Notes under the pieces: generated by a model
Databases searched by the model: none
Told to the model about the DNA's origin: nothing
The model's input: the letters and a program-made list of their open reading frames with translations, nothing else
Made by a program: the position numbers and the translations under genes
Shown here: positions 51,300 through 61,381 of the stretch, piece by piece
How positions within the stretch are numbered: the first letter of the stretch is position 1
How the letters are laid out: each line of letters opens with the position of its first letter
Source of the DNA: Methanococcus vannielii SB
GTDB taxonomy: Archaea; AGJL01; Methanococci; Methanococcales; Methanococcaceae
DNA: 64,000 nucleotides
NCBI RefSeq assembly: GCF_000017165.1
Contig: NC_009634.1
Span: 696,249 to 760,248, forward strand
Reading direction: 5' to 3'

Positions 51300-52154
51300 A
51301 TGATTAGAGATACTGTTGTTTCAGGTATTTTTTACCCTTTAGAATACCATGATTTAATAGAAATGATTGAATACTGCTATTTAAATCCTAGGGGGCCAAA
51401 AAAACTGCCTTCAAAACTGGGAAGATATGAAAAGCCAATTGGGGTTATTTCACCCCATGCAGGCTATGTTTATTCAGGGCCAATTGCTGCACATTCATAT
51501 AAAGAAATATCAAAAAAAGTAAGTGGGAACATTACTGCTGTAATTATTGGGCCAAATCACTCGGGAATGGGCTCGGTAGTTTCCACAATGGAAGGAATTT
51601 GGAAAACTCCTTTGGGCAATCTTGAAATAGATAACGAATTTTCAGAAAGGCTTTGGAAGGAATGCGATATAATTGATCTTGATGAAACTGCGCATTTAAA
51701 AGAACATTCAATTGAAGTACAGCTTCCTTTTTTAAAACATCTTGAATTACTAAATATCGCTAAATTTAAATTTGTTCCTATTTCAATGAGTTTGCAAGAC
51801 TACGATACTGCAGTAGGTGTAGGGTACATGGTTGCAAAAGTTGCAAAAGAATTAAATAGAAAAATTATAATCATTGCTTCAAGCGATTTTTCACACTATG
51901 AACCAGAAGAAATTGCCTCAAAAAAAGATGCCATAATAATAAAAGATATTTTAAAAATGGAAGAAGAAGAAATTTTCACGGATGTTGTAACAAATAACGT
52001 TACAATGTGTGGATACGGGCCCATTATTGCAATGATAAAAGCAATGAAAGTGCTTGGTGCAAAGGAATCTAAACTGCTATCATATTCAACCTCAGGAGAT
52101 GTTACAAAAGATTATTCTGAAGTTGTAGGGTACGGAGCACTAATTATTGAATAA
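51300..52154 (+). CDS. MEMO1-family protein (AmmeMemoRadiSam protein B)
   Basis: 284-residue protein related to class III extradiol dioxygenases. Blocks: [20 protein letters not shown] (metal His), [37 protein letters not shown] and the C-terminal [19 protein letters not shown]. Members often occur with AMMECR1 and a radical SAM protein; neither is adjacent here. The biochemical role is not established. ATG at 51300 after GGGGGTCTTAAA. Confidence 0.9.
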   Translation: MIRDTVVSGIFYPLEYHDLIEMIEYCYLNPRGPKKLPSKLGRYEKPIGVISPHAGYVYSGPIAAHSYKEISKKVSGNITAVIIGPNHSGMGSVVSTMEGIWKTPLGNLEIDNEFSERLWKECDIIDLDETAHLKEHSIEVQLPFLKHLELLNIAKFKFVPISMSLQDYDTAVGVGYMVAKVAKELNRKIIIIASSDFSHYEPEEIASKKDAIIIKDILKMEEEEIFTDVVTNNVTMCGYGPIIAMIKAMKVLGAKESKLLSYSTSGDVTKDYSEVVGYGALIIE

Positions 52155-52222
52155 GTTTAAAATTAAAAAAGTTTAGTAAAATGTAATGTATTTTTAAAAG
52201 ATTTAAATAATAACATATAAGT

Positions 52223-52465
52223 TTATCTCTTTAAATACATTTCAAGTTCTTTTTTTACTTCCAAAATACTTGGCACTTTTCCTTCAAAAATTATGTCATC
52301 ATCAAAAGAAACTGCCGGAGTCATTAATACCCATTCTGAAATTTCGTTTAAATCCATTATTTTTTTTATTTCTGCATTTATTTCAAGTTCTTCCAAAGCC
52401 TTTTTTACATTTTCGTACGTTTCAGTACATTTTTTACAGCCCATACCAAATACTCTAATTATCAT
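52223..52465 (-). CDS. Small thioredoxin-like redox-active disulfide protein
   Basis: 80 residues with a glutaredoxin/thioredoxin fold. The start IIRVFGMGCKKC gives the CxxC redox pair, followed by YENVKKALEEL and a helix. The cis-Pro loop LMTPAVSFDDDIIFEGKVPS is near the end. It belongs to the methanogen 'redox-active disulfide protein 2' group (MTH895-like). ATG after GGTGATTTTC. It is last in a set of four minus-strand genes with a zinc ribbon protein, a permease and an MFS carrier, which suggests a thiol-linked transport or detoxification role. Confidence 0.87.
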   Translation of the reverse strand: MIIRVFGMGCKKCTETYENVKKALEELEINAEIKKIMDLNEISEWVLMTPAVSFDDDIIFEGKVPSILEVKKELEMYLKR

Positions 52466-52494
52466 GAAAATCACCCGAAATTTACATCAGACAT

Positions 52495-53646
52495 TTAATT
52501 TTGGATTATTTTAATATCTTTTGGAATGTATTTAACAAAAAATAGTGAAATTGCACTAAAAATAGCGCCCATTATAAATGGTGTTTTCCAATTCGTCATC
52601 CATAATATTCCACCAATTATCGGAACTATAACTGCCGAAATATGATTTATTGCAAAACCTACGCCCATTGATGGTGCAATGTCTTCTGAATCAGCGGTTT
52701 TTTGAAAGTATGTGTTTATCCCAATTGCAAAGCCAAATATGACGTGGTCTATAATATATAATATTAATGCAACGTTCCGGCTTTCTATAAATGCATACCC
52801 TAAAAATATGAAAATAAGAGCCAAATATTCAAAAGTCAGCACTTTTCGTTCGCCAAATCTATTTATTCCCTCTGCAATTTTTGGTGCGGTTAAGAATACA
52901 AATATATTATTTAAAACAAATAATATGGCAACCTCCAAAACCGTAAAGTTGTAGTGCTTTACGAGTAAAAATACTGCAAAAGCAATAAAAATTTGCCGTC
53001 TAGCTCCTGCTAAAAAATTTAATGCATAGTATAGCCAGTATTTTTTCTTTAAAACCATTCCTTTTTTCTGTTTTGGAACTTCTAGAAATATTGGATTTTT
53101 AAATAAAAAGTAAAGTCCGATAGTTGAAATTATTATCCCGTAAACTAAGTAGTTTAACCATATTGGGAAGAATTTTACACTTATAAGGAGCATTAATCCA
53201 AAAAATATGCTTACAATTGCCGAATAACTTCCAAATCTACCTAAAACTAACGGAGCTTCTTTTTTTCCAAAATGTTGCAGTGTGAGTGATTTATTGGTTG
53301 TTTCAAAGTAGTGAAATCCAAGTGACATTAAAAATGTTGTGAACAATAAACCTTTAAACGAGGGAAATAGTCCAGTAATTGCAACACCTATTCCCATTAA
53401 AACCGTTGAGAGTGCGGAAAGCCGGTGTTCTTTAATTACTATTAAAATATAAACTACAAGAAATGTCAAAAATCCTGGAATTTCTCTAACGGATTGAATT
53501 ATACCCATTTGAAAGCCATTTATTCCAACAATATCTACAGCATAGTTATTAAAAAGTGTGTTCCACGCTTGATTTGATATTGCCGCTGCAACTACTAGGT
53601 AAAATAAGTAACCATACATTGGATTTTTCTTAATTTCTTTTATCAT
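52495..53646 (-). CDS. MFS transporter, substrate unknown
   Basis: 383-residue membrane protein with about 12 hydrophobic segments in two halves of six, typical of the major facilitator superfamily. After the first segment is GFQMGIIQSVREIPGFLTFLVVY, and the linker between halves (NPIFLEVPKQKKGMVLKKKYWLYYALNFLAGARRQ) is basic. No motif reveals substrate. ATG with GGTGCATA upstream; 67 bases from the permease gene and 29 bases from the thioredoxin-like gene, so all may be one transcript. Confidence 0.85.
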   Translation of the reverse strand: MIKEIKKNPMYGYLFYLVVAAAISNQAWNTLFNNYAVDIVGINGFQMGIIQSVREIPGFLTFLVVYILIVIKEHRLSALSTVLMGIGVAITGLFPSFKGLLFTTFLMSLGFHYFETTNKSLTLQHFGKKEAPLVLGRFGSYSAIVSIFFGLMLLISVKFFPIWLNYLVYGIIISTIGLYFLFKNPIFLEVPKQKKGMVLKKKYWLYYALNFLAGARRQIFIAFAVFLLVKHYNFTVLEVAILFVLNNIFVFLTAPKIAEGINRFGERKVLTFEYLALIFIFLGYAFIESRNVALILYIIDHVIFGFAIGINTYFQKTADSEDIAPSMGVGFAINHISAVIVPIIGGILWMTNWKTPFIMGAIFSAISLFFVKYIPKDIKIIQN

Positions 53647-53713
53647 TATGCACCGGAAGAATAGTTTTCATTAACGTAATAAGCCGGTAAGAGTATATCT
53701 GCCTTTTGATTTT

Positions 53714-54793
53714 TTAAAGGAATTTTCCAGCAAAAATCCCTGCAATTGTTGAAAATATCACTACAAGTAAACTATACACTAAAGTTTTTTTGTTGCCAAT
53801 CACTCTTGAAATAACGAGTATACTTGGAATACTAAGGCTCGGGCCAGATAAAAGAAGTGCTGTTGCAGGGCCAAAACCCATTCCAAGTTCCATTAATGAT
53901 TTTACAATTGGGACTTCGGTTAATGTTGAAAAATACATTAAAGTTCCAATTATCGATGCAGTAAGGTTTGAAGATATATAATTTCCCCCAACATAATTTT
54001 TAATTATTTCTTGAGGGATTACTGATTTTAAAATTCCTGCAATTATTACCCCTAAAAGTAAAAGGGGTACTACAAGTTTCATTAAAGAGTACGTTTCTTT
54101 AAACCATAATTTGAGTTCGTCATTACTAAACCAATTTTTAGTTATTATAACCAGTGTTGCAGTTAAAATTACTGTTAAAAGGTGTTTTAATAAAAATCCT
54201 CCATATATGGACAAACTAAGAAATGGAATCAAAGTTTGTGATGCAGTAATTATAATTAACATTATAAGCTGTACTAAAAAGAAAATTGATGTTTGATACC
54301 CCCGTCTTGTTGAAATACTCTCTTCAACACCGATTCTAAAGTTTTTATTGTTTTTTTCATCTTTAAAAAGTAATGCCATTGATAATCCAATAACTATTGA
54401 TAAAAATACTGCTGAAATCGTCCTAAATATCCCTAAACTCCACCCTAAAAGAGCTGCTGAATAGAATATTGCAAGAACATTTATTGCAGGCCCTGAAAAC
54501 AAAAATGTTGTTGCAGGCCCAATTCCTGCTCCTCGCTTATATATTCCTGCAAAAAGAGGAATTATTGTGCAAGAACAAACTGCTAAAAGGCAGCCACTAA
54601 CTGAAGCTACTATGTATGAAATATGTTTTGGGGTTTTGGGTCCAAAGTACTTTAGTATAAAATTTTTATTTATCATTGAGGCTATTCCCCCGGCCATAAA
54701 AAATGCAATAAAGAGTGCAATAATTCGATTTACATTTAAATAATCGATTAAAGTTTCTATTGCAATATTTATTATTGTTGAAACATTTATCAA
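53714..54793 (-). CDS. DUF318/ArsP-like permease
   Basis: 359-residue integral membrane protein of the permease family PF03773 (ArsP/SO0444 type). Two repeats each have a GPA/GPS motif: GAGIGPATTFLFSGPAINVLAIFYSAALLG and GMGFGPATALLLSGPSLSIPSIL. The N-terminal segment GCLLAVCSCTIIPLFAGI contains the CSC cysteines used in metalloid or thiol-linked transport. The start is TTG at 54793, after AGGAGGCGAATAAA, and the upstream zinc ribbon gene overlaps it. Known members export organoarsenicals; the actual substrate is not shown. Confidence 0.88.
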   Translation of the reverse strand: MINVSTIINIAIETLIDYLNVNRIIALFIAFFMAGGIASMINKNFILKYFGPKTPKHISYIVASVSGCLLAVCSCTIIPLFAGIYKRGAGIGPATTFLFSGPAINVLAIFYSAALLGWSLGIFRTISAVFLSIVIGLSMALLFKDEKNNKNFRIGVEESISTRRGYQTSIFFLVQLIMLIIITASQTLIPFLSLSIYGGFLLKHLLTVILTATLVIITKNWFSNDELKLWFKETYSLMKLVVPLLLLGVIIAGILKSVIPQEIIKNYVGGNYISSNLTASIIGTLMYFSTLTEVPIVKSLMELGMGFGPATALLLSGPSLSIPSILVISRVIGNKKTLVYSLLVVIFSTIAGIFAGKFL

Positions 54794-54957
54794 TTTATTC
54801 GCCTCCTACCTTTAAGTCCTGAAGTATCTACTTCCATTTTTTCCCTGCAATTTTCACAAAACGGGAGTTTTACTTCTGATGCATTACACATACAAACTTC
54901 AACTTTAAATTTTACTCTTTTTCCACATTTTGGACATTTTAAATTCCAGAAAAGCAC
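54790..54957 (-). CDS. Small zinc ribbon protein preceding the permease
   Basis: I translated this 55-residue frame by hand. It starts GTG after GGTGG (rc of 54955-54957) and has four cysteine clusters: CPKCGKR, CMC, and FCENC near residue 34-37. The central part is LKCPKCGKRVKFKVEVCMC. It ends RRRIN. The stop codon TGA overlaps the TTG start of the permease, so the two are translationally coupled. Paired CxxC and CxC/CxxC suggest a zinc or metalloid-binding accessory. No family name is certain. Confidence 0.65.
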   Translation of the reverse strand: MLFWNLKCPKCGKRVKFKVEVCMCNASEVKLPFCENCREKMEVDTSGLKGRRRIN

Positions 54958-55103
54958 TAAACCACCACACAGATATACTCCTGTTAATATTTTTTAACAA
55001 AGTTATATTTATACCTTTCAATATATCGATTAATTCTAATATATTTAAAAAATATTAAAATATTTAAAAGTATAAATTAATGCATTAAAAAAGAAAGAAT
55101 AAT

Positions 55104-56150
55104 TTAGAGATATTTTTGAACAAATAACTCCGCATTTAGAACGCTTGCTCCTGCAGCTCCCCTTATAGTGTTATGTTCAAGTGCAGTGTATTTTACAGTA
55201 AATATTGGGTCTTTTCTAACCCTCCCAACAACAATAGACATTCCATTTCCAGTATTTCTATCAAGTCTTGGCTGGGGCCTATCAATTTCGCTTCTAATAA
55301 CAATAGGTTTTGCATAACTTGGAAGGTTAAACCTTTTTAATGGGTCAAAATCATTCATTGCGTTTATGATTTCTTCAGGAGTTGTTTCTTCAGTTGTTTT
55401 TACGAAAATACTTTCAGTATGGCCATCAATTACCGGTACTCGGTTACAAGATACGCCCATTTTAAAATTGGCATTTTTAAATCCGTTTTCTTCAAAATTC
55501 CCAAGAATTTTTAAAGATTCTGTCTGCATTTTTTCTTCCTCTCCACCAATATGGGGAACAAGATTGTCTAAAATTGCCATTGAGGGAACTCCGTCATATC
55601 CTGCACCACTTACGGCTTGCATTGTTGTTATATTTACTAAATCTATACCAAATTTATCCATAATTGGTTTTAAAGAAAGTACTGCTGCAATTGTTGAACA
55701 GTTTGGGTTAGTTATCACTGCACCGTCAGTATTATTATTGCTCTTTTGAACTTCAATCATTCCAAAATGCTCATAATTTACCTCTGGAACGATTAATGGT
55801 ACATCTTTTTCCATCCTCATTGCGGACGCATTTGAAAATACATATTTTCCGGCTTTCGCAAATGCGGGTTCAAGTTTTTTTGCTAAGTCAGAGGGTAATG
55901 CTGAAAACACTATGTCAACATCTTCATATGCTTTATCATCCGGGTTTGTTGAAACAACTACTGCTTTTGAAACATCTTCAGGAATTGGTTCAGTCTGGTA
56001 CCAGTAACATGCTTCTTTATAAGTTTTTCCCAAACTTCGTTCTGAAGCACCTAATGCTTCAAGTTCAAATATGGGGTGGTTTTCGAGCATTTGTATAAAT
56101 CTCTGCCCAACATTTCCAGTTGCCCCCAATATTCCTACTTTAATTTTCAT
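55104..56150 (-). CDS. asd: Aspartate-semialdehyde dehydrogenase
   Basis: Makes L-aspartate semialdehyde from aspartyl phosphate for lysine, threonine, methionine and, in methanogens, homocysteine via the COG1900 pair. The 348-residue protein has [17 protein letters not shown] (NADP fold), the catalytic Cys151 in [27 protein letters not shown] (active-site His) and the late [15 protein letters not shown]. It is the archaeal/fungal-type of about 350 residues. ATG with GGTGAAAC upstream. It stands alone between the permease set and rtcB. Confidence 0.95.
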   Translation of the reverse strand: MKIKVGILGATGNVGQRFIQMLENHPIFELEALGASERSLGKTYKEACYWYQTEPIPEDVSKAVVVSTNPDDKAYEDVDIVFSALPSDLAKKLEPAFAKAGKYVFSNASAMRMEKDVPLIVPEVNYEHFGMIEVQKSNNNTDGAVITNPNCSTIAAVLSLKPIMDKFGIDLVNITTMQAVSGAGYDGVPSMAILDNLVPHIGGEEEKMQTESLKILGNFEENGFKNANFKMGVSCNRVPVIDGHTESIFVKTTEETTPEEIINAMNDFDPLKRFNLPSYAKPIVIRSEIDRPQPRLDRNTGNGMSIVVGRVRKDPIFTVKYTALEHNTIRGAAGASVLNAELFVQKYL

Positions 56151-56216
56151 TGTTTCACCTTCAATACGATTTTAGCTTAAATTTACGTAAAATATTCCTT
56201 TTATATATTAATAAAA

Positions 56217-57659
56217 TTATCCTTTTACTACACCCATTGGCCTCATTTTAGCAACTTTTAAAGATATTCCTGAATCATTGCATACGTTTGCAACAGTTTC
56301 AATGTCTTTGTATGCCTCAGGACATTCTTCTGCAATAACCCCTTTAGAATCTGCTAAGACCAATATTCCTTTTTTCTGAAGCTTTTCTTGAACTTCATTT
56401 CCTTTGTATAATTTAAGAGCCTGTACTCGACTTAAAGCTCTTCCCGCACCATGTGCAGTTGATCCAAAGGTTTCATTCATTGCTTTTTCAGTCCCATGCA
56501 TTAAATAAGACGCAGTGCCCATATCACCTGGAATTATAACTGGTTGTCCTATTTTAACATATTCTGATGGAATTTCATCATGTCCTGGCCCAAATGCCCT
56601 TGTTGCACCTTTCCTATGAACTATAACGTTTTTCATTTTTCCATCAATTATATGCTGCTCTTTTTTAGCAATATTATGTGCAACGTCATAGATTATATCC
56701 ATTTCTAAATCTTCTGCAGACATTTTAAATACTTGTTCAAAACTTTCCCTTATCCAGTTTGTGACAAGCTGTCTATTTACCCATGCATAATTTGCACCCG
56801 CAGACATTGCGTTAAAATAACGCATTCCTTCTTCAGAACTTATCGGTGCACATGCAAGCTGTCTATCCGGTAACTTGATATTATATTTTTTTGATGCGCT
56901 TTCCATGTATCTTAAATAATCCGCACATATCTGGTGGCCCAAGCCTCTTGAACCAGTATGTATCATTAAAACGACTTGATCTTTTTCAACACCGTATGCT
57001 TTTGCTGCATTTTCATCAAATATTTCATCAACATACTGAACCTCTAAAAAATGGTTTCCACTACCTAAAGACCCTAACTGGGGAAGTCCCCTTTTTTTTG
57101 CATTATCTGAAACTAATGAAGCGTCTGCATTTTTCATTTTTCCGTGTTCTTCAATATGCCTGTAATCATTTTTCCAAGCGTAACCCTCACTTGATGCCCA
57201 GTCAACGCCTTCTTCAAGTACGTTATCAATTTCATTTTTAGTAATTTTTATTTTTCCCTTACTTCCAAGTCCAGAAGGAACATTTTTAAATATTTCCTGT
57301 AAAAGCCCTTTCAAGTTTGAATCTACATCTTTTTTTGTTAAATTGGTTTTTAAAAGTCTTACTCCACAATTAATATCGAAACCAACGCCCCCTGGACTTA
57401 TTACTCCTGTTTTTTCATCAAATGCTGCAACCCCTCCGATACAAAACCCGTAACCGTAGTGACAGTCTGGCATTGCAAGGGAATACTTTTGAATGCCGGG
57501 TAAACATGCAACATTTGCAATCTGTTCAAATACGTCTTCTTCAAGGTTTTTAAAAAGTATGTCATCAAGATAAATATTTCCTGGAACTTTCATATCAGAT
57601 TTATAATCAGTTGAAAGTTGGTACGTTTTTTCAGCTATTTTTTTCACATTTGCTTTCAA
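56217..57659 (-). CDS. rtcB: tRNA-splicing ligase RtcB
   Basis: GTP- and manganese-dependent RNA ligase that joins exons of spliced tRNAs. About 480 residues with [33 protein letters not shown] (metal Cys), [39 protein letters not shown] (GMP-binding region) and the C-terminal [12 protein letters not shown] with the nucleophile His. No intein is present; inteins are common in other archaeal RtcB genes. I prefer TTG at 57659 after GGGTGAGAAA; GTG at 57680 with its own GGGTGA adds seven residues. Confidence 0.95.
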   Translation of the reverse strand: MKANVKKIAEKTYQLSTDYKSDMKVPGNIYLDDILFKNLEEDVFEQIANVACLPGIQKYSLAMPDCHYGYGFCIGGVAAFDEKTGVISPGGVGFDINCGVRLLKTNLTKKDVDSNLKGLLQEIFKNVPSGLGSKGKIKITKNEIDNVLEEGVDWASSEGYAWKNDYRHIEEHGKMKNADASLVSDNAKKRGLPQLGSLGSGNHFLEVQYVDEIFDENAAKAYGVEKDQVVLMIHTGSRGLGHQICADYLRYMESASKKYNIKLPDRQLACAPISSEEGMRYFNAMSAGANYAWVNRQLVTNWIRESFEQVFKMSAEDLEMDIIYDVAHNIAKKEQHIIDGKMKNVIVHRKGATRAFGPGHDEIPSEYVKIGQPVIIPGDMGTASYLMHGTEKAMNETFGSTAHGAGRALSRVQALKLYKGNEVQEKLQKKGILVLADSKGVIAEECPEAYKDIETVANVCNDSGISLKVAKMRPMGVVKG

Positions 57660-57803
57660 TTTCTCACCCGTAGAATTCACCCGTAAAATAATACCTGTTA
57701 AAATAAATTATTTTATATTCAAATAAAAGAATAATCCTAGCTAATTAAAAACTTATGCTACAATGTATTAATGATTACTGTTTTTAATTTTAAGGTGAAA
57801 ATT

Positions 57804-58220
57804 ATGACTTTTGAATTTACAATATTTGCAAAAGGCCATGAAAATATAATTGGAAGCCATAAAAGTACTTTAGAGATTACAAAAGAAGAGCATTTAACAT
57901 GTGCTGGTGACTGCATTTTAGGCATTTGTGCAGATCAATCAATGGTAGATTTTCCCAAAATTTTTAAGGAAAATTTAAAGACTTCTAAAAAAATAGTTGT
58001 CGAAATTGAAGTTGAAGGTTTAAAAGAAATAATAACTGGGAAAGGAAACCCAAATTTAACGTATACTCATGAAAAAGATATTGTAATTAGAAAAAGCGAT
58101 TTTTTATGTAGTAGAACTTTAATGATTAATTCAGATAAAGCTTCAAAAGATATAAATCGAGAAATTATTGAAAAATTAAAAAAAGGAGCAGATTTAAAAT
58201 TTAAAATTATTTTAGAATAA
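57804..58220 (+). CDS. DUF371 protein
   Basis: 138-residue archaeal protein of unknown function. It starts TFEFTIFAKGHENIIGSHKSTLEITKEE, then CAGDCILGICADQSM with three Cys, KGNPNLTYTHEKDIVIRKSDF and TLMINSDKASKDINREII. These match the DUF371 pattern. ATG at 57804 after AAGGTGAAAATT; a frame from 57771 adds 11 residues across the binding site. It diverges from rtcB across about 120 bases and converges on aroD. Confidence 0.75.
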   Translation: MTFEFTIFAKGHENIIGSHKSTLEITKEEHLTCAGDCILGICADQSMVDFPKIFKENLKTSKKIVVEIEVEGLKEIITGKGNPNLTYTHEKDIVIRKSDFLCSRTLMINSDKASKDINREIIEKLKKGADLKFKIILE

Positions 58221-58226
58221 TTTTAT

Positions 58227-58883
58227 TTATTCAATCAAATTTAAAATTTCTTTTAATTTCGTAACATCAATCTGGCCTGGTGCAGATGATTTTCCTTTCA
58301 TTGATGCAAAGGTTAAAATTGAGCCAAATCTAAGCCCTAAAATCCTAGTAAGTTTTCCTGATTCGCCCATGCCTATTGCAATTATATCTCCTGGATACTT
58401 GTTCATTACCTCTAAAATTTTTAAGACATCTTTTTTTGAATTTGAAAACGTTGCAAATTTTGCAATATCTCCAATTTTTAGTTCTTTTTCAACTACATCA
58501 ATTAATTCATTTATTTCTGGTGTTTTTTCAAAATCATGGTATGAAACTATAATTTTTGTTTTTGAACCAATTTCATTCCGATATGTAACGAGTTCTAAAT
58601 TTTTTTCTTCTTTTAATTCAACATCAATAAACTTTGCACCATGTTTTATTGCATGTTTTAAAAATTCAATTCTCTTATTATTTGACTCTTTCCAAGCGCC
58701 GCCTTCCCAATTTGCCCTTATTGTAATAATCGAAGGAATTTTTGCAAATTTTTCAATGTCAAATTTAGTTAAGTTATCAAGTAAATCAAGCCGAAATTCA
58801 ACAATATCACCATATTTTAAAGCTTCTTTTGCTGAAATTAACGCTTTTTCTACCGTATTATCAATTATTGGTATGCATATCAT
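58227..58883 (-). CDS. aroD: 3-Dehydroquinate dehydratase, type I
   Basis: Shikimate-pathway enzyme that forms a Schiff base with its substrate. The 218-residue TIM barrel has [13 protein letters not shown] (substrate-binding Glu/Arg), [12 protein letters not shown] (catalytic His) and GDIAKFATF (Schiff-base Lys). The [27 protein letters not shown] loop and a C-terminal [11 protein letters not shown] follow. Its ATG overlaps the hef stop by 4 bases (ATGA), so the two genes are translationally coupled although their functions are unrelated. Confidence 0.95.
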   Translation of the reverse strand: MICIPIIDNTVEKALISAKEALKYGDIVEFRLDLLDNLTKFDIEKFAKIPSIITIRANWEGGAWKESNNKRIEFLKHAIKHGAKFIDVELKEEKNLELVTYRNEIGSKTKIIVSYHDFEKTPEINELIDVVEKELKIGDIAKFATFSNSKKDVLKILEVMNKYPGDIIAIGMGESGKLTRILGLRFGSILTFASMKGKSSAPGQIDVTKLKEILNLIE

Positions 58884-61210
58884 AATAAATCCTCATTTTT
58901 CATTGTATTTTTTTCGTTATAAGTTTTAGTAACTACTTCACGTATTTTTTTAGCCGTAATTTTTCCAATCCCTTCAACTGCGGTTAATTCTTTTTCACTT
59001 GCACCAAATATTTTTTCAACCGTTTGAAGGCTATTTAAAAGATTTTCCGCCATTACTGGCCCAATATCGGGAAGTCCTTCAACCAAAAACTTCTGCCTTT
59101 CTTTTATCGACATTAGTCTTTTACCATATCGTATAGATATTCCTCTCTTTTCCTTTAATTGCTCTTTTTCTGCAATTTTCACTAAAATATTTGCAGTATC
59201 TTCCATATTTTTTGAAAAGATTATCGGAATTTGGTAGTCTATCATTATAGAAAATATCGTTCCTTGTATTGCATTTTCACGAAGTCTGTAAAAATTATCT
59301 CCTTCAATTATTAAAAGCGGTTTTTCATATTTTTTTAAATCGATAAGTTGATTAAACAATCTTTTATCGATTATTGAGCTTTCAAAATCTTCTGCAGTTT
59401 TTCTTTCAACTGCAACCCTGTCACTCACGATATAATCTCCGATTTCGAGGGTTTTAAATTCCAGATTTGCTTTTTTTGAGATGTATCTACCGATATGCCG
59501 TTCTCTTGAATCAATTATTATTTTTGCCAAACTTTTATTTTCAAAGCCTCTTTCAATATTATCTGTAAGTAGGTAATCCAGAGTTTCGGATTTAGATTCA
59601 TTTTCAAGTTTAACGGCGCTATTTTCTTTTTTAAGTACTGTTTCATCAGCTTTTAATCTTGCAATATTATTTAAATTCAAATTATTATTTTTTTCATTTT
59701 TGATTTCAGAATTTTCAAATTTTGACTCTGAAAGTTTTTTATTTAGTGTTTCTTGCATATTTTTTAATATATTTTTCATATTTTTTTCTTTAGAAATTCC
59801 TGCTCGGTAATAACCCTCATCTCGTGTTTTTTCGGCAATTAATACTATTACTTCGCCACCTTCGCCTCTTGCAGCACGTCCTCTTCGCTGAATCATTCTA
59901 ATTTCTGAAGGAACTGGTTCGTAAAATAAAACATAATTAACGCTTGAAATGTCTATTCCTTCCTCAGAAACGCTTGTTGAAACAAGCACATTTGCATCAG
60001 ATTTAAACCGTTCAATAGCTTTTATCTGTTCTTTTTGGCTCATTCCTTTTCCATCTTTATTAGACTGCCCAACAAACGTTATTGCTTCGATGTTATGTTT
60101 AGAGAGTAATTCTACAATTTTTTGAACTGTATCGCGATACTGTGCAAAAATAATCATTTTTTCATTCTGCTCTAAAATTTCTTTCGTGATTTCAAGAAGT
60201 TTATCGTATTTTGGATGTTCTATATTAATTTCATTTAAATTTTCAACGACTTGTAAAAATCTATGGTCTAATGTAATACTTTTTGCAGATTTCGTGTTTT
60301 GTGAGAGCATTTTTTGATAGTAATTTAAAAAAGTGCTTTTTCCTTGGGTTTCAAGCATTTCTATTGCGTGTTCAATTTTAACTGCTTCTGATGACACTTT
60401 TAACATCTCGTATTTAATTGAATCGTCCATTGTCATTATTTTTTTATTTAACCCAATTAAGTCGGATTTATTTACGTTTATAGTATAAATTACTTTATTA
60501 TCTTTTAATATAGTTAGACGTTCTTTTAATGCGTTTTTCAAAAGTTTTAAATTGTCTAAAAACTCTTTTGGAAGTTCTACCTTTCTAGGCCTCATTTTAA
60601 CTTTTGCAACATATGGTAAAACATCTGGATCTTCTTCAGTTTTAATTTCGACGTGTTCAACCCCTAAATTCTCACATATTTCCATTATTTTTTCAATATT
60701 TGAACCCGGAGATGCCGTTAAACCCAAAATATGGGAATTTTGTTTAAAAGTATTTGCAACAAAAGTGTAAGAATGATTTCCCGTTGTGTGATGTGCTTCA
60801 TCTGCAATTAAAAGTGAAAAATCTTTTGTCTTTAAAATTCCAGAAATTATATCATTTTCTGCAACTTGAGGAGTTGCAATAAAAATTTTCCCGGTTTTCC
60901 ACATTTCTTCTCGTTTTAAAGGGGAAATTTTTCCATTTAAAACAATTATTTTTTCTGGGTCAATATTTAAAAATGAATTCATACTTTTTTGGTGCTGATC
61001 TACAAGGGGTCTTGATGGTGCAATAATTAAAACTTTTCCATTTCTTTTTGATAAAATTCCTGCAATAGTAAGTGCTGCAATTGCAGTTTTACCTAAACCT
61101 GTTCCAAGAACACACAAAGTATTTTGCTTTAACGCATTTGCAACTACGAGTTGTTGGTAAATTCTCGCTTCAATTATATTATTTTTTATTAATGGATGAT
61201 TTATGTGCAA
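58880..61210 (-). CDS. hef: Hef helicase-nuclease (XPF/FANCM homologue)
   Basis: Acts on stalled replication forks. The 776 residues have an N-terminal SF2 helicase, with Walker [12 protein letters not shown] (36-42), DEAH (137-140), LTASPGSN, the C-terminal helicase half with [11 protein letters not shown] and [12 protein letters not shown] low-complexity linker follows, then an XPF-type nuclease with [19 protein letters not shown] (ERK at 602-604). Tandem helix-hairpin-helix motifs ([26 protein letters not shown]) end it. TTG start with GGTG upstream. Both domains look intact. Confidence 0.95.
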   Translation of the reverse strand: MHINHPLIKNNIIEARIYQQLVVANALKQNTLCVLGTGLGKTAIAALTIAGILSKRNGKVLIIAPSRPLVDQHQKSMNSFLNIDPEKIIVLNGKISPLKREEMWKTGKIFIATPQVAENDIISGILKTKDFSLLIADEAHHTTGNHSYTFVANTFKQNSHILGLTASPGSNIEKIMEICENLGVEHVEIKTEEDPDVLPYVAKVKMRPRKVELPKEFLDNLKLLKNALKERLTILKDNKVIYTINVNKSDLIGLNKKIMTMDDSIKYEMLKVSSEAVKIEHAIEMLETQGKSTFLNYYQKMLSQNTKSAKSITLDHRFLQVVENLNEINIEHPKYDKLLEITKEILEQNEKMIIFAQYRDTVQKIVELLSKHNIEAITFVGQSNKDGKGMSQKEQIKAIERFKSDANVLVSTSVSEEGIDISSVNYVLFYEPVPSEIRMIQRRGRAARGEGGEVIVLIAEKTRDEGYYRAGISKEKNMKNILKNMQETLNKKLSESKFENSEIKNEKNNNLNLNNIARLKADETVLKKENSAVKLENESKSETLDYLLTDNIERGFENKSLAKIIIDSRERHIGRYISKKANLEFKTLEIGDYIVSDRVAVERKTAEDFESSIIDKRLFNQLIDLKKYEKPLLIIEGDNFYRLRENAIQGTIFSIMIDYQIPIIFSKNMEDTANILVKIAEKEQLKEKRGISIRYGKRLMSIKERQKFLVEGLPDIGPVMAENLLNSLQTVEKIFGASEKELTAVEGIGKITAKKIREVVTKTYNEKNTMKNEDLL

Positions 61211-61381
61211 AATTCAACACCTTAAAGTCGACAGTAATAAATTTTCATTCTTCTTTAAAAAATAGGTATTTATAAAATATATAGCTAGTGGAAAGGGATT
61301 AGGTGGAGTTAAAAAAAATAGCATTTACAAAATAACGTTTAAAAATAACATTAAAAGAATATTAAAATTAAGATAGTAAAA

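Noticed and set aside
56217-57680. Intein in RtcB or in rpoA', EF-2
   Set aside because: All three reading frames have normal family length with intact active-site motifs.
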